From positions 24,174 through 88,173 of the forward strand of contig MU832084.1 of assembly GCA_029204225.1 (NCBI GenBank): 64,000 bases of DNA. The letters run 5' to 3'. Source of the DNA: Diphasiastrum complanatum. Lineage: Eukaryota > Streptophyta > Lycopodiopsida > Lycopodiales > Lycopodiaceae. Position numbers and translations under genes: made by a program. Within the stretch, counting starts at the first letter, position 1; each line of letters opens with the position of its first letter. A model generated the notes under the pieces. It was not told the origin of the DNA. It did not search any database and was given only the letters and a program-made list of their open reading frames with translations. Below are positions 42,531-52,889 of the stretch, piece after piece.

Positions 42531-43142
42531 GTAAGTTTAAAGTTTCTGCTGAGCTGTCTGGACATGCTTATGAAGGATGTTCTAGCATAGGCTTGACCAT
42601 TTGGTGGAGTCCTTTGCTAGCTGGGAACAAAAATCGATAAAAGAGATTTTCGGAGTATTTTGTCATTTTCTGTCAATAACAATGGAACAAGCTTTCATTT
42701 GAAGTTAAGAATGTTTTCACTTACTATCCTAGAGTCACCATTGATACGGCTTTCATCTCCTTTTACTTTTGCTAATATGCTAATCTGAAAGCCAATATTT
42801 GGCCAATCTTTTCTGAGTGTTTCTCTGCAGCAGTCCTCTTAAAATGAAAGTTTCTTCTTTATCATTGCATACTCTCCTCAGGTCTATTTTGTAGGATATA
42901 CTTCTGAAGCTTTGCCTCTATTTTTTGTGTTTGCTTTATGTGAAAACAAAACTTGCATTTGATTCATAAGTCAAAAAACGATGAACTAAGAGGAAATTTG
43001 ACCAGAATTCATTATCTTGCTCATTTTGACCAGACTTCATACGTTTGTCACTCACATAATATAGTGAGTTTTTTCAAATTTCCAATATTGTCGTTATATC
43101 TTCATTTTATAAGAATTGATGATCAAGACTTATGTGCCCATG
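42531..43142. other. Putative intron 3 of the O-fucosyltransferase gene, first part
   Basis: Follows the GTAAGT donor at 42531. No exon with the expected GDP-fucose-binding motif was seen. Confidence 0.4.
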
Positions 43143-43567
43143 TGTTATGAACCTACGCAAAAATATTGGCATAATGAAAGCATAAAAAAACAAATTGCAT
43201 TCACAAAGCAATCTCCAACTCAGAAAACTTGATGAATAACGATGGCCGCTGATAGACCAGGCAAATCTCCAACTAAGATCCTCAAAAAATGTAGAAACTC
43301 CCCTACAAGAAGCTTAGGACACCAAACTCATATAATGAGAAATGGTAGATCGTTGACCCCCGTTTATATTGAAATGGAAATAATCTAGAAGGTTTCAAAT
43401 ATGACCTACTGCAGGGTTTCAAATCCGGGTAAAACATAATAAATTAGGCCTATAAAAACAATTGACACCTTAGTAAGTTGCAAGTACTCATATGGCCATA
43501 ATAAAGAAAGATGGACTATGCGGTGTATACCCATGTTATGAACTTAATCACAGATATTGGTATCAAT

Positions 43568-44005
43568 CATAGTTACCAAGGAACGTGGGAAGGCTCTGTA
43601 GATGTGCCATGCATTCCCAGTGTTTTCTTGTTGGGAACGTGCCATGCATTCCTAGTGTTCTCTTGTTGGAGACGTGAGTTTGGCAACGTGACCAGGGAAC
43701 ACGTTCCCAAGGAATGGGAACGTGATTGGAAATGCGTTCCCTGGTCACAGTTTCTGCAAAGACTAAAAAATAGGATAAATGGAGGAGGAAGCTTTGGGAA
43801 CGTGATTGGGAATGTGTTCCCTGGTCACAGTTTCTGCTAAGACCTAAAAACAATATAGATGAGAGAAGATTGTTTATATATGTGTACTTTCAATATACAA
43901 AATTCTATAAATTTTATGTTGACGTGGCGTTCCCGTTCCTGTTCCCATTTTTTAAAGGATGTTTTTGTTCCCGTTCCCGTGCTCGTTCCCGCCCTGGTAA
44001 CTATG
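43568..44005. mobile_element. hAT-like non-autonomous element 1, 438 bp
   Basis: Ends are perfect inverted repeats catagttacc / ggtaactatg. They are flanked by an exact 8-bp direct duplication gtatcaat (43560-43567 and 44006-44013). An 8-bp duplication and short inverted ends starting with CA fit the hAT superfamily. There is no transposase. The interior holds pairs of direct repeats (gggaacgtgattgg...gttccctggtcac near 43717 and 43797) and many gttccc/gggaac palindromes. The empty site is confirmed by comparison with the neighbouring repeat unit. Confidence 0.8.
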
Positions 44006-44055
44006 GTATCAATGAAAGCATAAAACAACAAATAGCATTCACAAAGCAATCTTCA

Positions 44056-45354
44056 TGTTACACACAAGAAGATGGCAGATCTTGGAATTCGAGTGATAAT
44101 CAGCAACTCTAATAGCATATTAAATGCATCAGAGAATGAAGATCAGCTCTGGCACAGAAGAATGTATCAGCTGAACATGAGGAGCCTCCTATATGACATG
44201 TGTACGAAAGACATAGTCACAGGTCTAAAGATATCAAGACCCGATATTGAGTTCTGCGAAGCCTGTCAGAAAGGCAAACAACATCGGAATCCATTCACAC
44301 ATGAGGGAAGAAGAGCCAAAGAAGTTCTTGAGCTCGTCCACTCAGATGTCTGTGGACCGATGAAAATGGATTCGCTCTCAGGATCGAGGTATTTCTAGAC
44401 GTTCATAGATGACTACAGCCGGATGACTACGATCTACTACCTAAAGAAGAAATCTGAAGTGTTTGATTCCTTCAAGAAGTTCGTGGCATTTGCAGAGCGA
44501 CACATCTCAAAGAAGATACAGATCATCAGATCTGACAATGGAGGTGAGTACAAGAGCAAAGAGTTTTCGAAATTCTGCCAAGAACAAGGGATCGAGCATT
44601 AGTTCACTCGTGCGTACACACTAGAATATAATGGTGTCGCGGAAAGAAGAAACAGGACGCTAGTCAAAGGAGCCAGATGCATGATGGCACAGGCTCAATT
44701 GCCAAGTCAATTCTGGGGTGAGGCAATAGCTGCAGCTGTACACCTGTAGAACAAATCAACAACGACAGCGCTGGAAAATAAGACACCGTATGAGATGTGG
44801 ACAGGTAGAAAGCTTGATCTATCGTACGTACGTGTGTTTGGATGTGCAACATACAAGCACATTCCAAAGGAAAAGAGAAGCAAGCTTGACGATAAATCAG
44901 AGCAAACGATCATGGTCGGGTACTTGAACAGATTTCAAGTGTACAGACTCTACAACCCAACCACGAAAAAGGTTGTTTCGAGTAGAGATGGGAAGTTCGA
45001 TGAGTCCACATTCCCTGGACTAAAAGATGAAAGAGGCCATGAGATCTTCACACTGCTGCCAATTCAAGAGGGAGATCGAGGACAAACGTCAAATTAGAAT
45101 GCTGAGCCACAGACTCCAGAGAAGCAGGAAGAAGCAGAAGATCAACCCCACGAACAAGAAACGTTCGAGCAGCGACGAAACAAACCCAGAAGGTCAACAA
45201 GACAAAGAAGACCTCCAGACCGTTATGCTGACAATCTTCAGTGGAGCGAAGACACGCAATTTGAGTACTGATAGGCCGGTGAGTTAGCCATTTACAATAG
45301 AATAATTACAATTTACAATCTACATTGGGCAAGGGATTCAAAGTACATGTGACA
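44056..45354 (+). mobile_element. LTR-less copia integrase segment flanked by a 5-bp target duplication
   Basis: The 1,299-bp insert begins tgttacac and ends gtgaca. It is flanked by cttca on both sides (44051-44055 and 45355-45359). Inside is one mostly open copia frame: the gag-pre-integrase domain with its HRR/Cys motif (LWHRRMYQLNMRSL; FCEACQKGKQHRNPF), then integrase (ELVHSDVCGPM with the first Asp, RSDNGGEYKSKEF with the second, EYNGVAERRNRTL with the Glu). GYLNRFQVYRLYNPTTKKV and a basic linker (RRSTRQRRPPDRYADN) follow. Stops at about 44396, 44600, 44747 and 45095 break it. No LTR, gag core or RT is present. Confidence 0.8.
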
Positions 45355-45957
45355 CTTCAACTAAGATAACTTAATGATTAATGATGGCTAATTATAGCCC
45401 AATCAAATTTCCAACTAACATCTTTAGAAAACGTAGAAACTCCCTAACAAAAAGCTCAAAACACCAAACTTACAATTTGAGAAATGGTAGATCTCTAGCC
45501 CTACTTATACTAAATTGAAAGAATCTAGAAGTTTCCAAATTTGACCTCCTATAGTGTTCCAAATCAGGGCATTTAGCTTTATTGAAATAAAGGGGGTTTT
45601 AAATGACAAATTAGGCCTACAAAAACCCTAGTAAGTTGTGGGTACTCATATGTCCATAACAGAGAAATTTTGACTATGTGGTCTATGTCCATAACACCAT
45701 GTAAATCTTCAACTTCTGAGTCTTCATATGCATTGTTTCTTTTCTTTTTTTGCCCATGTTTGCCCTTTTAATTTTCTCTTTTTAGTTGTGACCCATCTTT
45801 GGCATCATTCAATAGTTATCAGTCAGAACTTTAGAAGTTAGCACTGCAAGATTTAGTTTTACAAAATGATTTAGATACCTAAGAATCACTTGAGATGCTT
45901 TTGACTCGAATGACCTGTAATTATTAAGAATTGGATCAAAGTTATGACCAAAACATT

Positions 45958-45960
<3 letters not shown>

Positions 45961-46053
<93 letters not shown>
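45961..46053. repeat. Microsatellite (AG)46
   Basis: A perfect AG array about 93 bp long. Confidence 0.97.
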
Positions 46054-46056
<3 letters not shown>

Positions 46057-46636
46057 TATTATCAATGTCTTTTGCATGCCACATGGCATTTAAGACCAAA
46101 GATGTACGTTGGCACCTAGATGGATCAATATCGCTGAAAAAAACTTACAACGAAGTATTTTCTGTTTGTGTTACTATGTAGCATGATCTGTGTTACTGTG
46201 TAGCATGATCTGTGTTCCTGGACAATTGTCAAAGCACACTACCACAACTATCAAAGCTACTAAAACTTTTAAAAGTCTATTATCAAAATGAATATTGCCA
46301 CCTCTGTAGATCACAAATCTACCTGTAGCTTTTGCTTTCTATAGGGCTTTTTTACGTTTTCAAAATTTTACAAAAGTAAGATCTGCATCCAAAATGATCT
46401 TAGTATTTTTAGTTTAGATCGGTGTCATGGCACATCTCATCTAGACTCCATTGTGGTGAAGCATGGGAGAAGAGTACTAGTGTTTTTCTCGGTACACCAA
46501 GTTGTGTCCAAACCTTTGCTGTGGTGTTAAAGATTTTTGTCTAAAATAGTTTTGGCTTCTCCAAGAGCATCTCGAGAATCAGGGATGCCCAATCGATCTA
46601 GAGAGATGCTGGCCCAATATGATAACATGAGTCTTT
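46054..46636. other. Gene-free stretch; possible 5'-decayed continuation of the LINE remnant
   Basis: A 22-bp tandem duplication (gtgttact-tgtagcatgatct) lies near 46168-46211. From 46430 the minus strand may continue the LINE remnant with many stops. Nothing else is recognised. Confidence 0.35.
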
Positions 46637-46960
46637 TACACAGTCTTAGCTACATATAAAACAATCGGGGTGACCAAGGTATCAAAGAGTAGACACTTGC
46701 TCTCAACATCTTCAATATGCCTCTGGTAACTAAGTCTCTCCATGTTGACTAGGGAGGCCTTTCCCTTCCCTAGTTGACCCATGGTTGCTAAAAATAGGTC
46801 GTGTAAAAGTGACTGCTAGGTAAATATAAGATGAGACAAGGTCTGATTGTCTAGGTAGAATAGTCGCCTCCGTGCAAGTGGTCTGGATATATTGAAGACC
46901 ATGATCTTGGTCTTCTAGATCTTAACCTCTAACCCCCACCTCTTTGCAAAGTTGGAGACT
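46637..46960 (-). pseudogene. LINE (non-LTR) reverse transcriptase C-terminal remnant
   Basis: One minus-strand frame with only two internal stops reads NFAKRWGLEVKI-KTKIMVFNIS, then ARRRLFYL, GKGKASLVNMERL, RHIEDVESKCLLFDTLVTP and IVLY before a stop at 46637. The order W-G-L-x-V-x-x-x-KTK-x-MVF ... LFDTLVTPIVLY matches the region after the catalytic FADD box in plant non-LTR retrotransposon RTs. The catalytic box itself would be to the right and is not recognisable. LINE RTs prime on nicked chromosomal DNA. Confidence 0.65.
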
Positions 46961-47256
46961 TGGGAAGTCAAAGTACCGAAGCTCCTAGTTTTAATTCAAG
47001 ATTATAGAGAATTAGTTGATTTTCATGTTTTAAATCTAGCATGCATAGATATAATTCTAGGCTATGAGTGGTTATAAGAAATCTCCTGATATTGATTTTG
47101 AGAAGCATGTGCTCCTGATATTCAGGGAGAGAGATAGAATTAGCAGTGTGCCTAGATGCCTCTCTAAACCTTCCCTCCAAGGTGAAATCAGTATAATACT
47201 ATTAGAATAAAGTAGAATAGAGATCACAATGTCACATAAATTGTAGCCTTGTCCAC

Positions 47257-47575
<319 letters not shown>

Positions 47576-48002
47576 TGGGCCCAAAAATGAGCTTTCAATA
47601 ATGAAGGCCTTAGTTAGTGTCAAGAACAAATGTTGGGTCCAAAGTACCTAAATTAGCAAGTGACATAGTTACGCTCACAAATTTGCTAGCCTTTGTAAAG
47701 GAGATGAAAATGAAAGAGATGTCACACAGGTTAGGGGAGAGAAGGAGAAATTATCAATAGAGGATTCCTAGTGTTGCCTCTCTCCCTGGCCTAGTCTTTG
47801 TAAAAAAGAATGCATTTTAACAAGGGGCACCATGACAAGTTGAAAATGGCATCAAAGAAATAACAAGGGCCTCTTTAGAGTATTCTCTAGGGACCATGGA
47901 TTTTACTCCATACATCTTTCTAGTCTGATTGAACATTCTTCCCAATGCTTGAAGCTACATTGAAAATATGTTAGATATTTATAACTTGTTTTTATTCCCA
48001 AG
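47576..48002. other. Gene-free stretch
   Basis: No feature recognised except the 8-bp target duplication copy at 47995-48002. Confidence 0.4.
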
Positions 48003-48719
48003 CATAGTTGTCGCGAATCGCGATTCGTAGCAGAGAGTCGTTGTTCAAAATTTTTCTTTTGAATTGGTTTTTGGCACATTGTTTCAGCTTTATATCTACC
48101 TTGAGATGGACCATACTATACCTTAAACTACTTACAACCTGCATAAATGCAGTGCTCAAAAGCTTCAAGCTGATACCCATATCGCCCACCAAATTCAAAA
48201 AGAAAAAAGATTCTCTAAACTCCATAGTATTGGGGAAACGCATTTCCTGGCACTTTTTGGCTGGGAAATGCATTTCCCAGCATATCTTGTTTACCTGAAT
48301 ATGGGAAACGCCCTTGGGAAACAGTTGTTTCCCCATCACGGAAATGCGTTTCCCTGATGGGAAACGTTTGTTTCCTAGAACACCTTTTGTTGGGAAACAT
48401 TTTTTTAACCATGAAAAAATGACCTTGAATGCTGTGAGAAAGTATTTCTGCCTATTTCAGACTCGAGCTAGAAACAATCATGATTTTGACTAGAAACTCT
48501 CTTTCTCAGAAAACAGGATCGCTAGACAGCAAGCTATTCAGAACTTTTGCTACAAGAGTTTTCTATAGTATCTAGATTCTAGATTATATGTCATATGATG
48601 TGTATCATTTTCCCGTTTATCGTATCTCGTTTCTCATTTCCTGAGGGGGCCCAAAACTATGCTAAAGTCTAACTAGAACTGCGAATTGCGGTTGCAAATT
48701 GCGATTTGCTGCAACTATG
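48003..48719. mobile_element. hAT-like non-autonomous element 2, 717 bp
   Basis: The left end catagttgtcgcgaatcgcg and the reverse complement of the right end (catagttgcagcaaatcgca) form an imperfect inverted repeat of about 25 bp. Flanking octamers ttcccaag (47995-48002) and ttcccaaa (48720-48727) agree at 7 of 8 positions, as expected for an aged hAT duplication. The interior has repeated gggaaacg / cgtttccc palindromes at 48230-48400. It shares the catagtt terminus and this G/C-palindrome style with the 438-bp element at 43568. No transposase is encoded. Confidence 0.7.
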
Positions 48720-49599
48720 TTCCCAAATTGCATGTATTCAATCAAGATCTGGCCATTTTTCCTAGATTTCACGAAGCACTTTAGTATTTTTGTCTTTCTT
48801 GTCCTGGCTTTCAAAATCTTCTCAAGAAATGTGCATGAAAACCCAAGGATTGTGAAATTTGATTTGTTTAGAGAACTATTAGGTTAGAGATTGAATGTTC
48901 TCGATTGTGTATTACTGATATGATGTTAGGAATCCATTGTCTCGCAGAGTTGTTTGAAGGTTTTTGTTGGTTATTTAAAGATTGTTTGGCCTTACTAGAT
49001 CTTGAATGCAATTTGTCTTTTGTTAGGTCATATTTCTGCTATCACATTTTGACAAGATAAATTTATCTATCAATTGAATTTATACAATTTTTTGGGGTTT
49101 GGTAAGCAACAATGGTTGATAAAAACTCTACAACTTCAAGTGGAACGACTATTGACGGCATGCCCCATTATCTTTTTAGATTTTTCAACAATTGAGTCTA
49201 ACTTAATGGAATGAACAACTGTAATAGGTAAAGAGACTAGCAAGTGGAGATATTACTTACATAGGTGAAAAATATGACCTTCCCTAACTTAGGTTTCCGG
49301 CCTGAGCAATATACGAGGGAGAAGAGGGATAAGAAATTAGAAATGATGAGAGGATTGTGTAGCAAAATGCAATAGCTACTTTAATCTCCATTATATTCCT
49401 GAAGAAAAAAGAAAAAAGACTGTAGTTCTATCTTGTCATGGCAAAGCATCCCACGCGCCAACCACTTGGGGGAATAGTTCATGGAGCTCTTCAAGAAATC
49501 ATTCAATTGATGATTTAGACTATCGATTGCAAAATGGGAAATAAAAGTCTGGTTACTTACATTCAAGAATTTATGGATTTGTTGAGTAAGGTTCTGTCA
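48720..49599. other. Gene-free or unrecognised old gypsy sequence
   Basis: No motif could be assigned. It may be the decayed RT part of the old gypsy element that becomes readable at about 49620. Confidence 0.3.
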
Positions 49600-50210
49600 T
49601 TCTATTCAAAATTGGCTTTGTAAATCAACATGATCTTAGAGGTTGGAAGGCCCGATGGGCTGAATTGATGCAAGAGTTCGATCATGAGATCCGATATATC
49701 AAAGGCAACTCTAATCAAGTTGCGGATGCACGAATAGGTGAATTTCATTCACTCCGATTTCCACATATCTGTATTTTTTAATCATAGGATTGTATGAAAA
49801 TGATTCTCGTTTTGGTCGTACATGGAAGATTGTTTAGACTGAATTAAATGAGTGGAATTGAGACAAGCTCACAAGGGTCTCAGTTAGATAGGAAAGATAA
49901 GAATGTTGTAGAACAATATACCATTCAAAATGGATTGTTATTTCAAAATGGGAAAAATTTTGTACTAGGGGATTTGAATTTCATGGCATACCTTGTGTAG
50001 GAAACCCAAATATACTTAGAACTTTGGACTTCATAAAAAGAGAGTTTTGTTGGCCAAAATCAAGTCTTTTGTAGAGTCTTATGTGATAAATTGTAAACCA
50101 TGCTGATAAGAGATGGAAAAGTATAGCTATGGATTTTTTTAGTTGGACTACCTAGGACCCTATGACAAAATGATTCTATTTGGGTGGTGGTTGATAGATC
50201 TCACAAAGCT
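49600..50210 (+). pseudogene. Old gypsy element, piece 1: end of RNase H and start of integrase
   Basis: Plus strand: RGWKARWAELMQEFDHEIRY, IKGNSNQVADA (C-terminal RNase H block), then with many stops and shifts an integrase zinc-binding segment (FGLHKKRVLLAKIKSFVESY, NCKPC) and a core start (DYLGPYDKMILFGWWLIDLTK). It ends near 50207 where a minus-strand chromovirus begins. The pieces at 55634-56131 and 62510-62610 are compatible continuations (integrase C-terminus, chromodomain), so all three are probably one split element. Confidence 0.6.
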
Positions 50211-52750
50211 ATCTGAATCAACCAAAGCACACCAAAGTAGGTACCAAAAATCCACTTTATTGAATTTTACAATCTACAAGTCTAACGTGTTCACACTGAG
50301 GCAGGATTATAAGTACATGACATTCCTTCCCTCTTCAAGGAACATCATCCGTGATGGTAAAATAAGGATACTGTGCATGCAAAGTGTGTGCGGTCTCCTA
50401 GATAGCATAAGTAAGAGGTCTACCGTGCCACACAACCAAGTACTCACGGATCAGACAGTTTCTAATCCTTCTCTCTCTTCGGTCAAATACTATGTCAGGT
50501 CCGTGCATCACCTCTCCATGCTTTTGAAACAAAACAAGTCCATCAGTCAGCTAGTTATCACCCTCATGTAAAACCCTCTTTAAGCATGAAACATGAAAAA
50601 CAGGATGAACTTTATAATCTTGAGGTAACGCTAGTTTATAAGCAACATCAAGAAGCTTTTTAACTATTTTCCAGGGTACATAATAACGCGGAGATAACTC
50701 ATAGCACTTCCCTATCTTAAGAGAAGGTGAGTCCTTTGAAATCAGGAGAAACACCATGTCTCCTTCCTCGAACTCTATCTACTGCACTAGATATTCCTAC
50801 AGTAATTGGACTAGCTGGCCTAAAACCATAGTTCAACTCAAAAGGACTCATCTGAGTAGAAGCATTTTTTTTATAATATTTCTCCGTTGTGTTTGCTTAA
50901 CACTTACGTACGCCCTAAGCATGTCCTCTATGAATTCATCCGAGTAGAAGCATTTTTTTTATAATATTTCTCCGTTGTGTTTGCTTAACACTTACATACG
51001 CGCCCTAAGCATTTTGCTTAACTCTCTCTATTTGACCATCCATTTCAGGATGACCAGTGCTGCTCATTCTCAACTGCACCTCGAGCTTATCCATTACGGC
51101 AATCCAAAAATGACTCGTAAAGCGTGTATTTCTACATAACTCATGGTCTTAATACATGCTATATGAATAGATCAGCTACCCTAACTGTATCTATCTTTTT
51201 ATGGGTTGGTATGAAATGAGCCATTTTTATGAGTTTGTCAACCACAACCATTTTGGCAGCATGTTGAAGCTTCGTACGAGGGAAGTGTGTAATAAAATCC
51301 ATTGAAACACTCTCCCATCTTCCCTCTGAAATAGGCAAAGGGTGTAACGATCCAAGAACTTTAATCCTTTCGACTTTGTTAACTTGACACTTAAAACAAT
51401 GTGTCACATAACTATGGACATCTTCATTAATCGGCCACCATAAATTATGTTGAATCAAAACACGTCTTATCCACACCAGGATGACCTGCACTAGGGCACA
51501 TGAGTATCCCAGGCTATGTAAGGCTTCCGCATCGCGTGCCAACACATTCCCAGAACGACATCAAAGCGCGCCAAACGAGCTATCTTAATATCCAAATCAG
51601 AATAACTCTGAATAGTTAAGGGCATACTTACAACCCTCATGTCCCAAATCCCCGTACCCTTTCCATTAGCCATCTCAACTGTGTATTGGTACTTGGACGG
51701 TTGTGTGCTCACTCTTAACTTCTTAACAAGAGTTGAGTTAAGGACGTTATGCGAGGACCCGGTGTCAAATAGAACTAAAATACTTCTACCACAAAGATGT
51801 CCACGCATAACTATCAAGGAAGTGTCAAGAAATTGATACCCATGTTGTGCCGCTTTTGATAACATCACTTGAGGAGCTGTGTCCACCTTCCACACCATAG
51901 AAACATTCATCAATCGAAGAACATTAGAATTAGCTTCTTGTGAGATCTCTTTTACTTCCATTGGCTACTACTGTTGCTCTACTTGAAGATTATAAGTAGT
52001 TCTAATCTGGTTACGTGGAAATTCCTTCCACCGATGTTGTCCTAAGCATCCAAAGCATAAATTCTCTCTTTTTGCTCTGTCTTGGTCCTATGGCGACAAC
52101 ATGAACAGTTGACCCCCTTGGGCATTAGGCCACCCATACAACCCTTTGCCTTTCGGAGCACCAACCCCTTGACCCCTTTGGCCACCTAGAGCCTTCCCTT
52201 GCCCTTGCCCTTGCCCTTGCCATTGGCCTTTGAACTTCTTGAATTTGTGCTTACCCCAAGGCATTTGGCCCCCTTTTGCCTGACCACCCGAGGTTCCCGC
52301 AGCTGGTTCATGGGACTTCTTCCCATCTTCATAGTAGATAGCCATCTGAATGGCATTCTAGACAATATGTGTTTGCTCCTTTCTCACAAATGGCCACAAA
52401 CTCTCCCTAAGTCCTTTGATAAAATGAAATACCTTATAAATACATAGGCACTTCCTCAGGGATTCTCAGCAACGCCACTCTATATCGATCAACATATTCT
52501 TGAATTGACCAATTCCCTTGCTTGAGGCCTCGTCCACAGTTGCACGACTCAATTCTTCTCATCAAGAGGCTCCCAATTTTGTACAAACATCTGTCAAAAT
52601 CCTTCCCATGAATCCTATACAAGGCCATCCTTTTCAACTTTCCTCCACCATCGTTGTGCCGATTCCTATAACTGATACATAGCTTCAACAATCATCTCTG
52701 AATCATCAGCAATTCCAGGCGCATGGCCAGGCTTCATGAACTTTTTTGGA
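50207..52750 (-). pseudogene. Minus-strand chromovirus with internal RT/RNase H deletion
   Basis: Reading from right to left: Gag (QEYVDRYRVALLRIPEEVP near 52450; Gly/Gln-rich segment 52345-52088), protease (LVLFDTGSSHNVLNSTLV; YTVEMANGKG; RFDVVLGMCWHA, 51961-51510), then directly integrase (GRWESVSMDFIT with the first Asp; MVVVDKLIKMAHF, 51545-51159). The integrase C-terminus follows (ELSPRYYVPWKIVKK; KVHPVFHVSCLKRVLHEGD, 50757-50551), a chromodomain (REYLVVWHGRPLTYAI near 50440), a polypurine tract (gaagagggaaggaa) and an LTR start at 50322. RT and RNase H are absent: protease joins integrase near 51500. It is the same family as 56132-62509, which shows the missing part. The last LTR stretch (50207-50322) is short and probably truncated. 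Confidence 0.8.
50846..51012. repeat. Tandem duplication, period 88 bp
   Basis: gagtagaagcattttttt...cgccctaagcat appears at 50854 and again at 50942, within the decayed integrase of the minus-strand chromovirus. The copies differ by few bases, so the duplication is later than most of the decay. Confidence 0.85.
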
Positions 52751-52889
52751 TGAGAACTCTTCAATTCTTTTTTCCTAGAGGTTATAATCTTGAGGGTAAG
52801 TCTAAGTTACAAAAGAGTAGAAATTTTGCCAAAAAAACTTCCATGTTGTGGAGAACCCATTCTAGCCTAAAAACGTTACACCTTACGTT

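Larger units (their letters stand above)
43143..45715 (+). repeat. Tandem pair of about 390-bp LTR-like repeats, second unit interrupted twice
   Basis: Unit 1 is 43143-43533. Unit 2 starts at 43534 with tgttatgaac and ends near 45703 with ccataaca. Shared blocks include aaagcataaaa, gcattcacaaagcaat, gagaaatggtagatc and attaggcct. The inverted ends tgttatg...cataaca suggest an LTR. Unit 2 is split by the hAT-like element at 43568-44005 and by the copia segment at 44056-45354; removing both gives a continuous match to unit 1. Confidence 0.65.
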
